Shown: positions 1-9,329, numbered from the stretch's first letter. The stretch is 64,000 nt of DNA from Cellulomonas sp. (GCF_015234515.1 NZ_JADGMY010000023.1:78047-142046); one strand, 5' to 3'. Program-made: numbers and translations. Notes: generated from the sequence alone by a model not told the origin.

Positions 1-9
1 ACCGCGTCG

Positions 10-597
10 ATGCGCCCGTTCCACCCGTCGGACCTGCCCGGCATGTACCGCGTCTGCCTGCTCACGGGCGCGGCGGGCCAGGACGCCACGCCGCTGTACC
101 GGGACCCGGACCTGCTGGGCCACGTGTACTGCGGGCCGTACCCGGTGGCAGACCCGGGGCTGACGTCCGTGGTCGTCGACGACCAGGGCGTGGGCGGGTA
201 CGTCGTCGCGACGGCCGACACCGAGGCCTTCACGGCGTGGTGCGAGCGGGCGTGGTGGCCGGTGCTGCGGGCGCGCTACCCGCGGCTCGTCGACCCGCGT
301 GACGGGACGGAGGACCACGTCCTGCGCGCGCTCGTCCACGACCCGGCGCCCGCGCCCGTGCCCGCGTCGGCGCCCGCGCACCTGCACATCGACCTGCTGC
401 CGCGGCTCCAGGGCCAGGGGTGGGGCCGCCGGCTCATCGAGGGCGTGGCGGACGCGCTGCGATCGCGGGGGGTGCCCGGCGTGCACCTGGGCGTCGACGG
501 ACGCAACACGCGGGCGGTCGCGTTCTACGAGCACCTCGGGTTCCGGCGCGACGAGACGTTCGAGTGGGGCCATCGGATGGTGCTCGACCTGGACTGA
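10..597 (+). CDS. GNAT-family N-acetyltransferase
   Basis: A 195-residue protein with the GNAT fold in its C-terminal half. The acetyl-CoA pyrophosphate loop is the RLQGQGWGRRL segment near residue 140 (the Q/RxxGxG/A motif), followed by the usual end strand GVDGRNTRAVAFYEHLGFRR around residues 165-180. GNAT enzymes move an acetyl group from acetyl-CoA to an amine; the substrate cannot be read here. The N-terminal RPFHPSDLPGMYRVCLLTG resembles the opening of longer relatives. As the first ATG is only 10 bases into the window with no ribosome binding site visible, the true start may lie upstream of the window. The gene is followed by about 740 bases of repeat-bearing DNA, so it is not in an operon with what follows. 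Confidence 0.8.
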   Translation: MRPFHPSDLPGMYRVCLLTGAAGQDATPLYRDPDLLGHVYCGPYPVADPGLTSVVVDDQGVGGYVVATADTEAFTAWCERAWWPVLRARYPRLVDPRDGTEDHVLRALVHDPAPAPVPASAPAHLHIDLLPRLQGQGWGRRLIEGVADALRSRGVPGVHLGVDGRNTRAVAFYEHLGFRRDETFEWGHRMVLDLD

Positions 598-741
598 GCG
601 GCACGTCGCCCGCGTCGCCGTCACCTCCGACGGCGGCGTCCTCACCGGTGAGCCGTTCCGCACCGCGACCCTCGACGTCGTCCCCGACGAGACGGCCATC
701 GCCACGCCAGACCCGCCCGAGGCCCCTGACCCACCGCGACG

Positions 742-910
742 CTGGATCGCTCTCTCACCAGCTCGTGAGAGTGCAATCCAGCACCCCCCAGGGCCGTGAG
801 AGTGCAATCCAGCCACCCCCCCCCAGGTCGTGAGAGAGCAATCCAGCCACCCCCCCCAGGTCGTGAGAGAGCAATCCAGTCACCCCCCAGGTCGTGAGAG
901 AGCAATCCAG
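742..910 (+). repeat. Array A of the dispersed 17-base repeat
   Basis: Five direct copies of GTGAGAGWGCRATCCAG start at 765, 796, 830, 863 and 894, a period of 31-34 bases. A sixth copy lies in inverse orientation at 742-758. The spacers are runs of C followed by AGG(T)C. The first two copies have T at the variable position 8, the next three have A. The motif is not self-complementary, so it is not a simple hairpin. It lies in the 746-base gap (598-1343) between the acetyltransferase and the mutarotase, which otherwise holds only a decayed ORF and a second array. Confidence 0.9.
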
Positions 911-1018
911 CACCACCCCCCTACCTGGCCCACGGGGTGCCGCTGCGGACCACGACGGCCCTAGTCAGGACGCTGCTCGGGCCCGTCGGCATCGTGGCGG
1001 ACGCTCACGACGCGCGGC

Positions 1019-1201
1019 ATGCGCATCGGTCGCGACCCCATCGCGCCGCCGGGCTACACGTTCGCGTTCGCGTAAACGGGTGCGTCCCTGCTGCTCGAGC
1101 TCGACGACCAGCCGCAGCTGGTCACCGTGACGAGCGGTGCGTTCGCAGAGGAGATCGTGTGCATGCTCGCGGCGAGCGGCCTGGTTCTCGCGACCCGCTG
1201 A
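1019..1201 (+). pseudogene. Decayed ORF between two repeat arrays
   Basis: Reading from the ATG at 1019 gives a short protein-like sequence broken by one in-frame TAA at 1073-1075, then about 41 further sense codons to a TGA at 1199-1201. The second part, with LLLELDDQPQLVTVTSGAF and an acidic/hydrophobic pattern, looks more like real protein than the shadow frames around it. No family was recognised and no ribosome binding site is visible. It could be a gene remnant or chance; the two flanking repeat arrays point inward in opposite orientations. Confidence 0.25.
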
Positions 1202-1240
1202 TGACGGTGGTCGCCGTGGTCACACCACCTGCGGGGGTGG

Positions 1241-1320
1241 CCGGATCGCACTCTCACCACCTGGGGGGTGGCTGGATTGCACTCTCACCACCTGCGGGGG
1301 TGGCCGGATCGCACTCTCAC
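1241..1320 (-). repeat. Array B of the dispersed 17-base repeat
   Basis: Three copies of the repeat on the minus strand, at 1241-1257, 1272-1288 and 1304-1320 (plus-strand reading CTGGATTGCACTCTCAC or CCGGATCGCACTCTCAC), spaced 31-32 bases. The spacer on the minus strand is again C-rich (CCACCCCCCAGGTG), the same unit as array A but inverted. The array ends 23 bases downstream of the stop of the minus-strand mutarotase gene. Confidence 0.88.
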
Positions 1321-1343
1321 CACCTGCGGGGTGGGCGGCTCGG

Positions 1344-2351
1344 TCAGACCGTGACGGAGAGGCGGAAGGTGCCTGAGCGCTCCTGGCCGGGATCCAGCAC
1401 GAACACGCCCGTCCCCGGGACGCCCTGGTCGTGCAGCGTGAAGCCGTCGTTGACGTTGGTGGCGGGCTCGAGCGCGAAGTAGCAGCGGCGGCGCGGGGCG
1501 TACAGGACCAGGTGCCGGTACACCGGGTCGACGGTCAGGTCGACGGTGACGCCCTCGTCGGCGTACTCGACGCGCACCGGCTCGGTCGGGTCGAGCGCGG
1601 TCAGCACGTCGTCGACGAACCCCGAGCCCAGCGGACGTCGCGACCGGAAGTCCGCGCGCGGCGGCACCGGGCCGGCGGGGCCGTCGGGGATCGCACCGGA
1701 CAGCCGGTACCCCGCCTCGGCCGGGACGTGCAGGAGCGGGCCGGCGGTCGGCGGGTACTCGCGGACGGGCGCACCGACGGGCAGCAGCGCGCGGCTGAGG
1801 TACGGGTGGTGGCCGAACCCCGCGGGGAACGGCTCGACGTCGGTGTTGCGCACCGACGTCGTCACGACGAGGTCGTCACCGTCGACCGCGTACCGCACGG
1901 TCGCGCCGAACTGCCACGGGAAGTTGATGCCGATCTGCTCGGCCGTGTCCACCGCCAGAGTCACGGCGGTCGCCGACTGCTCGACGACGTCCCAGTGGGC
2001 GTACCGCACGGCACCGTGGATCGCCGTGCCGTCGGCGGCGTTGCGCTGCAGCTGCCAGCGTCGCCCCGCGAACGGCAGCACGCCGTCACGGATGCGGTTG
2101 GACCACGGCACCATCGGGAAGCTCGCGCACTTCTCCGGGTTCCCCGACGACGCCCGCCGGGTCGGGCGCAGCAGATCACGCCACACGCCGTCGGCCGTGC
2201 GGATCCGCCCCCCGCCGAGCGCGGCGCCCGTGCCGGGCAGCACGTCGAGCTCCCAGCGGTCGTTGCGCAGCGTGACGGCGCCCGGAGGCGCCACCCCGGT
2301 CGTGGTGACCGGGGTGGGCGCGGGCTCGGTGATCTGTGCGGTGATCGTCAT
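1344..2351 (-). CDS. Aldose 1-epimerase family (mutarotase)
   Basis: A 335-residue galactose mutarotase-like protein. Family hallmarks visible are AIHGAVR (conserved His near residue 120), GFGHHPYLS (second catalytic His) and FALEPATNVNDGF near the C-terminus (catalytic Glu). Mutarotases interconvert alpha and beta anomers of free hexoses. The ATG at 2351 is preceded by a G-rich stretch that can serve as a ribosome binding site. The gene starts 46 bases after the stop of cellobiose phosphorylase on the same strand, so the two are probably one operon. A sensible inferred role is to equilibrate the glucose released by phosphorolysis. The substrate itself is not proven by sequence. Confidence 0.85.
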   Translation of the reverse strand: MTITAQITEPAPTPVTTTGVAPPGAVTLRNDRWELDVLPGTGAALGGGRIRTADGVWRDLLRPTRRASSGNPEKCASFPMVPWSNRIRDGVLPFAGRRWQLQRNAADGTAIHGAVRYAHWDVVEQSATAVTLAVDTAEQIGINFPWQFGATVRYAVDGDDLVVTTSVRNTDVEPFPAGFGHHPYLSRALLPVGAPVREYPPTAGPLLHVPAEAGYRLSGAIPDGPAGPVPPRADFRSRRPLGSGFVDDVLTALDPTEPVRVEYADEGVTVDLTVDPVYRHLVLYAPRRRCYFALEPATNVNDGFTLHDQGVPGTGVFVLDPGQERSGTFRLSVTV

Positions 2352-2397
2352 CGGCGGCAGCCCCCTGCTGTCGGCGCCGGGCGCGCAGCGGCCCCGG

Positions 2398-4866
2398 TCA
2401 GAGCGTGACCTCGACGCGGACGGTGCTGCCCGCGGGGGCGTACGGCACGTGGTTGCCCTCGACAGGGGTCCCGTCGACGACGAGCGCACCGCGCGAGCCA
2501 CGGGCACCCGAGTTGGTGACCGTGATCTCGTACGTCGCGCCCCGCGCCACGCGCGTGACGGTGAACGACGGGACGTCCGGACCGATCTGCGGGTCGACCA
2601 CCAGGCCGTCGTAGTCGGGCCGGACACCCAGCAGGTACTGCGAGACGGCGACGAAGTTCCACGCCGCCGTGCCGGTGAGCCACGAGTTCTTCGCCTCGCC
2701 CGCACGCGGCGCCTGCTTGCCGGCGATCATCTGCGCGTAGACGTACGGCTCGAGCTTGTGGACGTCGCTGATGTCCTCGCGGTACGCCGGGGTGATGCGC
2801 TTGTAGTAGTCGAACGCCTTGTCACCGCGGCCGACGACGGTCTCGGCGATGATCACCCACGGGTTGTTGTGGCAGAAGATGCCACCGTTCTCCTTGTACC
2901 CGGGCGGGTACGTGGAGACCTCGCCGAGCTCGATCTGGTACGTGGTGTACGCCGGGTACTGCAGCACCAGGCCGTGCGGGGTGCCGAGCATCTCGTCGAC
3001 CGCGTCGAGCGCCTGGATCGCGGGCGCCTCGACGTCGTCGGGCCCCTCACCCACACCGATACCGGCCATGACGGCGAAGCCCTGCGGCTCGATCCAGATC
3101 TTGCCCTCGGGCTTGGCGTCGGTGCCGACGGGGTTGCCGTAGAAGTCGTACGCCCGCAGGAACCAGCGGCCGTCCCACGCGTGCTCCATCACGGCCTCGC
3201 GGACCTCGCCGACGACCTTGCGGGCCTGCGAGGCGACCTCGGTGAGGCCGCGGCGCTCCGCCAGCTCGGCGTACTGCTCGCCGTAGAGGACGAACTGCGC
3301 CGCGATGAACACCGACTCGGCGTGCCCGCCGGCCTGGTTCTCGGTGGTCTGGAACGACTCGCCCGGCTCGGTCGAGAAGCAGTTGAGGTTGAGGCAGTCG
3401 TTCCAGTCGGCGCGACCGATGAGCGGCAGCCCGTGGGGCCCGCGGTTGTTGACCGTGAAGTCGAACGACCGCGTGAGGTGCTCGAACAGCGGCACCTCGG
3501 AGCCGGGCTCGTTGTCGAACGGCACGGGCTCGTCGAGGATCGAGAAGTCCCCGGTCTCCTTGACGTAGCCCGCGACGCCGGCGATGAGCCACAGCGGGTC
3601 GTCGTTGAAGCCCGAGCCGATGTCGTTGTTCCCGCGCTTCGTCAGCGGCTGGTACTGGTGGTACGCCGACCCGTCCTCGAACTGTGTGGACGCGATGTCG
3701 ATGATCCGCTCGCGCGCGCGCTCGGGGACCAGGTGCACGAAGCCCAGCAGGTCCTGGTTGGAGTCGCGGAAGCCCATGCCACGGCCGATGCCCGTCTCGA
3801 AGTACGACGCCGAGCGCGACATGTTGAACGTGACCATGCACTGGTACTGGTTCCAGATGTTGACCATCCGGTCGAGCTTCTCGTCGTCCGACCGCACCGA
3901 GTACGTCGAGAGCAGCTCGGTCCAGTAGGTCTGGAGCGCCTCGACCGCGGCGTCGGCCTGCTCGGCCGTCGCGAAGCGTCCCAGCAGCGCGTGCGCCTTC
4001 TCCTTGTTGACGACCTGGTGGGCGTCGTCGGCCCACTTCTCGTCCTGCGCGTTCTCCAGGTAGCCCAGGACGTACACGAGGTCGCGCGTCTCGCCCGGCG
4101 CGAGGGTCACGCGGACCGAGTGCGAGCCGATCGGGTACCAGCCCGACGCGACCGAGTCGGCCGAGACCCCGGCACGCGGCACGGCCGCCTCGCCCAGGGA
4201 GTTGTACGCGCCGACGAACGTGTCGCGGTCGGTGTCGAAGCCGTCCGCGCGGGTGTTCACGCCGAACACCGCGTAGTGGTCGCGGCGCTCGCGGTACTCG
4301 GTCTTGTGGAAGATCGCGGACCCGTGCGGGCCGTCCTGCTCGACCTCGACCTCGCCGATCGAGAGGTTGCGCTGGTAGTTCGTCTGGTCGTCCTGCGCGT
4401 TCCACAGGCAGAACTCGACGAAGGAGAAGAGGGTGACCGTCTTCTCGGCGTCGGACGTGTTGGTGACGGCGACCCGCTGCACCTCGGCGTCCTCGCCCAG
4501 CGGCACGAAGAACGTCGTCGCGACCCGCAGGCCGCCGCGCTCACCCGTGATGCGGGAGTAGCCCAGACCGTGCCGCGCCTCGAAGTGGTCGAGGTCCGCC
4601 TTGACGGGCAGCCACGACGGGGTCCACACGTCGCCGCCGTCGTTGACGTACAGGTACCGGCCGCCGGTGTCGGCGGGGATGTTGTTGTAGCGGTACCGCG
4701 TGAGGCGCCGCATCTTGGCGTCCCGGTAGAACGAGTACCCACCGGCCTGGTGCGAGAGCAGTGAGAAGAACCGCTCCGACCCGAGGTAGTTGATCCACGG
4801 GTAGGGGGTGTGGGGCGTCGTGACGACGTACTCGCGCGCCTCGTCGTCGAAGTGGCCGAACCGCAT
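2398..4866 (-). CDS. cbp: Cellobiose phosphorylase (GH94)
   Basis: An 822-residue intracellular enzyme that splits cellobiose with phosphate into alpha-glucose 1-phosphate and glucose, saving one ATP compared with hydrolysis. The length and almost the whole sequence match the classical Cellulomonas gilvus/uda enzyme as I remember it: N-terminal beta-sandwich, alpha/alpha-barrel centre, and the [15 protein letters not shown] loop, where the second Asp of DWND falls exactly at residue 490, the known general acid. There is no signal peptide, consistent with a cytoplasmic enzyme acting on imported cellobiose. The start ATG at 4866 has GAGAGG 7-12 bases before it. The mutarotase gene follows on the same strand, and a CebR/CelR-like operator sits 163 bases upstream. 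This gene is the best taxonomic marker in the window. Confidence 0.97.
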   Translation of the reverse strand: MRFGHFDDEAREYVVTTPHTPYPWINYLGSERFFSLLSHQAGGYSFYRDAKMRRLTRYRYNNIPADTGGRYLYVNDGGDVWTPSWLPVKADLDHFEARHGLGYSRITGERGGLRVATTFFVPLGEDAEVQRVAVTNTSDAEKTVTLFSFVEFCLWNAQDDQTNYQRNLSIGEVEVEQDGPHGSAIFHKTEYRERRDHYAVFGVNTRADGFDTDRDTFVGAYNSLGEAAVPRAGVSADSVASGWYPIGSHSVRVTLAPGETRDLVYVLGYLENAQDEKWADDAHQVVNKEKAHALLGRFATAEQADAAVEALQTYWTELLSTYSVRSDDEKLDRMVNIWNQYQCMVTFNMSRSASYFETGIGRGMGFRDSNQDLLGFVHLVPERARERIIDIASTQFEDGSAYHQYQPLTKRGNNDIGSGFNDDPLWLIAGVAGYVKETGDFSILDEPVPFDNEPGSEVPLFEHLTRSFDFTVNNRGPHGLPLIGRADWNDCLNLNCFSTEPGESFQTTENQAGGHAESVFIAAQFVLYGEQYAELAERRGLTEVASQARKVVGEVREAVMEHAWDGRWFLRAYDFYGNPVGTDAKPEGKIWIEPQGFAVMAGIGVGEGPDDVEAPAIQALDAVDEMLGTPHGLVLQYPAYTTYQIELGEVSTYPPGYKENGGIFCHNNPWVIIAETVVGRGDKAFDYYKRITPAYREDISDVHKLEPYVYAQMIAGKQAPRAGEAKNSWLTGTAAWNFVAVSQYLLGVRPDYDGLVVDPQIGPDVPSFTVTRVARGATYEITVTNSGARGSRGALVVDGTPVEGNHVPYAPAGSTVRVEVTL

Positions 4867-5028
4867 CGCATGCCTCTCGTGCCTCGTCGCACGGCCGACG
4901 ACCGAGGCGTCACCGTGAGGTGCACGCCAGGTGCCAGCGACCCTGCTCAGGTGCCTGGTCGTCCTACGGAACTACATCGCGGACGGAGCCGCGTGCCCGC
5001 GCCGTCGAAGCGCCTCGCCGGACCGCGG

Positions 5029-5042
5029 CGAGAGCGCTCCCA
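5029..5042. promoter_or_regulatory. CebR/CelR-like cellobiose operator
   Basis: The 14 bases CGAGAGCGCTCCCA match 12 of 14 positions of the actinobacterial CebR/CelR operator TGGGAGCGCTCCCA, including the central AGCGCT and one perfect half-site. It lies in the 365-base divergent gap (4867-5231) between cellobiose phosphorylase and dcd, 163 bases upstream of the phosphorylase start. LacI-type CebR/CelR repressors are released by cellobiose and control cellulose-use genes, so the site fits its neighbour. The rest of the gap shows no other gene; it holds the dcd -10 box and short CAGGTGCC repeats. Confidence 0.6.
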
Positions 5043-5219
5043 CAGTGTGAGCGGGCACAGCATATCCCGAAGGCCGAGACCCCCGGAACGGCCCGTGACC
5101 TTTCACAGGCGGATAAGTCGCACGGGAGCACCCGTCGCCGCCGCCCCGCGCACCCGCCGTCCGTGTGAGGAAGGTGTGCCCGGTGCCCTTGCGCGGGCCG
5201 ATTCCCCCCGGTTCGGCAC

Positions 5220-5225
5220 TACGGT
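5220..5225 (+). promoter_or_regulatory. -10 box of dcd, leaderless arrangement
   Basis: TACGGT fits TANNNT and ends 6 bases before the GTG start at 5232, where no Shine-Dalgarno sequence is seen. This spacing places the transcript start at the start codon. Confidence 0.5.
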
Positions 5226-5231
5226 GTCACC

Positions 5232-5807
5232 GTGCTGCTCTCCGACCGCGACATCCGTGCCGAGCTCGAGTCCGGCAGGGTGGCGCTCGACCCGTACGAA
5301 CCCGCCATGGTCCAGCCGTCGAGCGTCGACGTGCGCCTCGACCGGTACTTTCGGCTGTTCGACAACCACAAGTACCCGTTCATCGACCCGGCCGCCGAGC
5401 AGCCCGACCTCACGCGCCTGGTCGAGGTCGAACGCGGCGAACCCTTCGTGCTCCACCCGGGCGAGTTCGTGCTCGGCTCGACGTACGAGCAGGTCACGCT
5501 CCCGGACGACGTCGCCGCGCGCCTCGAGGGCAAGTCGTCGCTCGGCCGGCTCGGGCTGCTGACGCACTCGACCGCAGGGTTCATCGACCCGGGCTTCACG
5601 GGGCACGTGACGCTCGAGCTGTCGAACATGGCGACGCTGCCGATCCTGCTGTGGCCCGGCATGAAGATCGGCCAGCTCTGCTTCTTCCGGCTGACGTCAC
5701 CCACCGAGAACCCCTACGGGTCCGCGGCGTACGGCTCGCGGTACCAGGGTCAGCGCGGGCCGACCGCGTCGCGGTCCTGGCAGGGGTTCCACCGGACGGA
5801 CGTCTGA
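5232..5807 (+). CDS. dcd: dCTP deaminase (likely dUMP-forming)
   Basis: A 191-residue dCTP deaminase. The opening [14 protein letters not shown], the [10 protein letters not shown] strand, [20 protein letters not shown] and the active-site strand GHVTLELSN (catalytic Glu) are all present, with the C-terminal YQGQRGPT that closes over the nucleotide. Actinobacterial members of this length usually carry both deaminase and dUTPase activity and make dUMP for thymidylate synthesis; the bifunctionality is inferred from family, not from this sequence. The GTG start is chosen because LLSDRD is the conserved N-terminus and a -10 box lies 6 bases upstream, suggesting a leaderless message. The stop overlaps the next start (TGATG). 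Confidence 0.95.
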   Translation: MLLSDRDIRAELESGRVALDPYEPAMVQPSSVDVRLDRYFRLFDNHKYPFIDPAAEQPDLTRLVEVERGEPFVLHPGEFVLGSTYEQVTLPDDVAARLEGKSSLGRLGLLTHSTAGFIDPGFTGHVTLELSNMATLPILLWPGMKIGQLCFFRLTSPTENPYGSAAYGSRYQGQRGPTASRSWQGFHRTDV

Positions 5808-6955
5808 TGGCCACGCACCCGCCGCTCGTGGTCGACGACCCGATGCTGGCCGAGCGGCACCTGCTCGCGCTCCCCGAGGGCGTCGAGCCCGAGGAGATCG
5901 AGGTGCTCGCCGCCAGCCGGTTCCGCAGCGTGCGGTGGGAGGACGCCCGCGCACCGGAGACCCCGACCCGCACGGGCATGCTGCCCGCGGTGACCGCGGC
6001 GTTCGGCATGCGCTCCGTCGCGCGCCGCACGCCGCGGCCGTCCCGCGTGCTGCGGCTCGCGCGGCTCTCGTCGCTCGCCGGTCCGTACAGCGTCGGCGGG
6101 CACGACGCGCTCGCCCTCGGCCTGCCCGCCACGACCGTGATGGTCTGGGTGCTCGAGGCACCGCGCGAGCGCGGTGAGAAGCCCTGGCCGGGCGGCGACC
6201 GCGACGGGTTCAAGCGCGCGTTCCCCGACGGCCTGCCCGTCCGGGAGGAGGGGCGGGTGCTGCAGTGGCTCGTCGCCGCTGCGCGACGGCTCGGTGGCGC
6301 CGTGCGCACGCAGACCGGTGTCGTCCTGACGCCCGACCCCGACGCCGCCACCGACCTCACCGTCCTGACGGACCGGTGGCTGGAGCCCGAGCAGGTGCTC
6401 GCCGTCGTCCAGCGCGTCCAGCCGCGCGCGTACCTCTCCGTCGCGACCCCGGGCACATGGCAGGGCCCGACCGTCCTGGCGGGGCGCGGGTCGCGCGGCG
6501 CGATGGGCGGCGCTCCCGAGTCCGGTGGCTCCGGTCTGCGCGCGGCGCTCGAGGAGCACGGCGTCCTGGACCCCGACGACCGGCGGCGGCTCATGGCGGA
6601 GGCCGACGCGTACGACGCGCTCATGCTCGCCGACCCACCGCCCGCCGAGGCCTTCGGGGTGCTCGTCGACCTGGGCGTCGACGGCATGCTGGCTGTCGAG
6701 GTCGCCGCCTGCGAGCAGCTGCCGCCGCTCATGGAGGACCTGCCCTGGACCAAGGCCGGCGTCGTGGCGTACCGCGTGCGCTGGGAGCCGTTCGAGATCG
6801 AGCAGATCGAGCAGGAGCGGCCGTCGTTCGAGCACCGCGTCGCCCGCAGCCGGTCCGCCCCGCTCATCGCGACGGTGACCAAGGCGCTGCAGGCGGTGAC
6901 CGGCGGCGAGGTGGCCGACGAGGCCGACTTCCTGGTGGACCCGGCCGACCTCTGA
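5807..6955 (+). CDS. Hypothetical protein coupled to dcd
   Basis: A 382-residue soluble protein that I do not recognise. Its ATG shares one base with the dcd stop codon, so translation is probably coupled. It has no signal peptide or membrane segment. The N-terminal third is basic with RRTPRPSRVLRLARLSSLAGPY-like content; the middle contains a WVLEAPRERGEKPWPGGDRDG stretch and the C-terminal third is acidic (FEIEQIEQERPSFEHRV). The composition, with Asp/Val-rich turns and high GC third positions, is that of a normal chromosomal gene. Function is unknown; coupling to dcd hints at expression alongside nucleotide metabolism, no more. A strong bidirectional terminator follows. Confidence 0.8.
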   Translation: MATHPPLVVDDPMLAERHLLALPEGVEPEEIEVLAASRFRSVRWEDARAPETPTRTGMLPAVTAAFGMRSVARRTPRPSRVLRLARLSSLAGPYSVGGHDALALGLPATTVMVWVLEAPRERGEKPWPGGDRDGFKRAFPDGLPVREEGRVLQWLVAAARRLGGAVRTQTGVVLTPDPDAATDLTVLTDRWLEPEQVLAVVQRVQPRAYLSVATPGTWQGPTVLAGRGSRGAMGGAPESGGSGLRAALEEHGVLDPDDRRRLMAEADAYDALMLADPPPAEAFGVLVDLGVDGMLAVEVAACEQLPPLMEDLPWTKAGVVAYRVRWEPFEIEQIEQERPSFEHRVARSRSAPLIATVTKALQAVTGGEVADEADFLVDPADL

Positions 6956-6972
6956 GGTCCCGCGGGACCGTG

Positions 6973-7016
6973 ACGTGCCACGGCCGGCCCCCGATCGGGG
7001 GCCGGCCGTCGCACGT
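6973..7016. terminator. Bidirectional terminator
   Basis: A perfect 28-base palindrome at 6981-7008 (arms CGGCCGGCCCCCGA / TCGGGGGCCGGCCG) is extended by outer arms ACGTGC (6973-6978) and GCACGT (7011-7016). It lies between two convergent genes, 17 bases after one stop and 12 before the other, so it can end transcripts from both sides. There is no T-tract, as is usual in very GC-rich actinobacteria. Confidence 0.85.
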
Positions 7017-7027
7017 GAGAGCAGGTG

Positions 7028-9145
7028 TCAGCCCAGGACCTCCGGGTACGGGACCGCGTCGTCGCCCGTGCGGCCCAGGACGTGCTCGGCGAGGAACGCC
7101 TCGACCGCGCCGTACCAGACCTTCGCGTGCTGCGGCTGGAGCACCCAGTGGTTCTCGTCCGGGTAGTAGAGGAACCGGTGCGGGCTGCGGCCGTGCTCGT
7201 CGGCGGGCAGGCCGGAGGCGGACAGCAGCTCGTACCACAGGCGCAGGCCCTCGCCGATCGGCACGCGGTAGTCCTTGTCCCCGTGGATCACGAGCATCGG
7301 CGTGACGATGTCGCCGACGAACCGGTGCGGCGAGTTCTCCAGCGCCATCTCGGGCGTCATCTCGCGCTGCCAGTAGTACGACGCATCCGTCGTGGGACCG
7401 AACTGGTCGAGGGCCCACAGGCTCGCGTGCGTGACGATCGCGCGGAACCGGTCCGTGTGCCCGGCGACCCAGTTGGCCATGTAGCCACCGAACGACCCGC
7501 CCATCGCAGCCGTGCGCTCGGGGTCCACGTCGTCGCGCTCGAGCGCGGCGTCGGTCGCGGCCAGGAGGTCCGTGTAGGGCGCGGCGCCCCACGCACCCCA
7601 GCCGCGCTGGACGAACTCCTGCCCGTAACCGGTCGACAGCGCAGGGTCGGGCAGCAGGACGGCGTAGCCCTGCGCGACCAGCAGCCACGGGTTCCAGCGC
7701 CAGGACCACGCGTTCCAGGACCCGAGCGGACCGCCGTGGATCCACAGCAGCAGCGGTGCCTTGGCGTCCGGCCCGGCGCCGTCGGGCAGCGCCAGCCAGG
7801 CGCGCACGCGGGTGCCGTCGGGGGCCGTCGTGACGACCTCCTCCAGCCGGCCGGGCAGCGGGACGTCGGCGGCCGGGGACGGCAGCGGCTCGGCTGCGAC
7901 GGGTCCCCCTGCGAGCGCGGCCGCGAGGTCGATCCGGACCGGGTGCGCCGGCGCCTCGTACGACGCGCGCAGCGCGTACGCGGTCCGCCCGTCGGGGCTG
8001 ACCCGCACGTCGGAGAACGCCGCGTCGTCGCTGGTCACCCGCGTGACGGTGGTGCCGTTCAGTTCCACGTGGAACACCGGGGCGCGGCCGTCGTCGTCGG
8101 CGACGACCAGCAGGGCGTCGGACGTGGGCAGCCACACCGGGCTGGTCGGCCAGCGGTCCCACCCGGTGGCGAGGCGCTGCGGCTCGCCGCCGGCCAGCGG
8201 CACGACCCACAGCTCGACGGCGGGCGCGACGTGCGGCGTCGACAGCGTCTCGCGCGCGTAGGCGACCCACTGCCCGTCGGGCGAGACGACCGGGTGGCCG
8301 ATGTCCGCGGCCTCGTCGTCGACGAGGACCCGGCGCTCACCGCTCGCGACGTCGATCGCGACCAGGTAGGTGCGCAGCTCGCCGCGCGCGCCCGCCCGGT
8401 TCCACGGCGCGACGACGGTGCGGCCGTCCGGGCTGAGCGCCGGCGACTGCTCGACCAGCTCGATCCGCGCGTCGGGCGTGACGTCCGCCAGGTCGAGTCG
8501 CGGGTCCCGCTCACCGGCACGGGGCGCCGCGACGTCGGCGGAGACCGGGGCGACGAACAGGTGCGGCGAGCCGGGACCCAGGTCGTGGTCCCAGTACCGC
8601 ACCGGGTAGCCGGTGTGCAGGATCGCGGAGACCTTGGCGTCCTTGCGCTCCTTGCGGCGGCGGTCGTCGTCCGCCGGGTCGCTCGCCGACGGCAGGACGT
8701 CGGACACGACGAGGACCGTGGGCGCGTCGGTCGCGACCTGGACTCCCCCGACACCGGCGCCGCGGTCCGCGACGACGCGGGCCTCGGCCCCGTCGGCCGG
8801 GAGCAGCCACAGCGCGGGCGCCGGCTCGTCGTCGGGCTCCTGCGCGTCGGGGTCGGGGCGGGCGCTCGTGAAGAGCAGGTCGCCTGCGGGCGTGAACGCC
8901 GCCGACGCCTCGCTCTTGGCCGACCGCGTCAGGCGGCGCGCCGGGCGCTCACCGGTGGGGTCGACCTCCCACAGCGCCGTGACGTACGCGGTGCGCTTGC
9001 GGTCGAGGGTCTGCACGGCCGTGACGAGGCGCGTGCCGTCGGGCGACAGCACCAGGCCGGACAGCCGTGGCAGCGCGATGTAGGCGTCGAGGTCGTGGAA
9101 AGGTGTGGCGGCCGGGGTGTCGCCGCCGGGAGGTGGTGTGGTCAT
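7028..9145 (-). CDS. S9 family peptidase (prolyl oligopeptidase / acylaminoacyl peptidase type)
   Basis: A 705-residue serine peptidase. The first about 430 residues form the WD40-like beta-propeller, with repeated VSPDGQWVAYAR and LSPDGRTVVAP type blades. The C-terminal alpha/beta-hydrolase domain carries the catalytic Ser in GGSFGGYM, Asp in HGDKDYRVP and His in PDENHW. Such enzymes cut short peptides in the cytoplasm, and no signal peptide is present here. The start ATG has TAGGAC ending 6 bases upstream and a GGAG almost touching it, so a leaderless message is possible. It is a single gene between a shared terminator and a divergent VOC gene. Confidence 0.93.
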   Translation of the reverse strand: MTTPPPGGDTPAATPFHDLDAYIALPRLSGLVLSPDGTRLVTAVQTLDRKRTAYVTALWEVDPTGERPARRLTRSAKSEASAAFTPAGDLLFTSARPDPDAQEPDDEPAPALWLLPADGAEARVVADRGAGVGGVQVATDAPTVLVVSDVLPSASDPADDDRRRKERKDAKVSAILHTGYPVRYWDHDLGPGSPHLFVAPVSADVAAPRAGERDPRLDLADVTPDARIELVEQSPALSPDGRTVVAPWNRAGARGELRTYLVAIDVASGERRVLVDDEAADIGHPVVSPDGQWVAYARETLSTPHVAPAVELWVVPLAGGEPQRLATGWDRWPTSPVWLPTSDALLVVADDDGRAPVFHVELNGTTVTRVTSDDAAFSDVRVSPDGRTAYALRASYEAPAHPVRIDLAAALAGGPVAAEPLPSPAADVPLPGRLEEVVTTAPDGTRVRAWLALPDGAGPDAKAPLLLWIHGGPLGSWNAWSWRWNPWLLVAQGYAVLLPDPALSTGYGQEFVQRGWGAWGAAPYTDLLAATDAALERDDVDPERTAAMGGSFGGYMANWVAGHTDRFRAIVTHASLWALDQFGPTTDASYYWQREMTPEMALENSPHRFVGDIVTPMLVIHGDKDYRVPIGEGLRLWYELLSASGLPADEHGRSPHRFLYYPDENHWVLQPQHAKVWYGAVEAFLAEHVLGRTGDDAVPYPEVLG

Positions 9146-9329
9146 GGCTCCGTCCTATCACCCCCAGGCGACAGGGACCTGCGTCGACACCTCGCCCGTG
9201 CACCACTGCGCGTCCGGCACCTGCGCACGTCACGCTCACTCTGGTCGCGGGACGCCGACTGCCCGATGAGCCTGCGCGGCGCGATCGGTCGGTACGTCCT
9301 GACAGCCGCAGCAGGCCCCAGGAGGAGCC

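Noticed and set aside
742..910. Array A as a CRISPR array
   Set aside because: The repeat is 17 bases, spacers are about 14-17 bases of near-identical C-rich sequence, not unique, and no cas gene is nearby.
1371..1388. Second CebR-like site (TGAGCGCTCCTG) in the mutarotase gene end
   Set aside because: Only about 9 of 14 positions match and it lies inside coding sequence at the 3' end of the gene.
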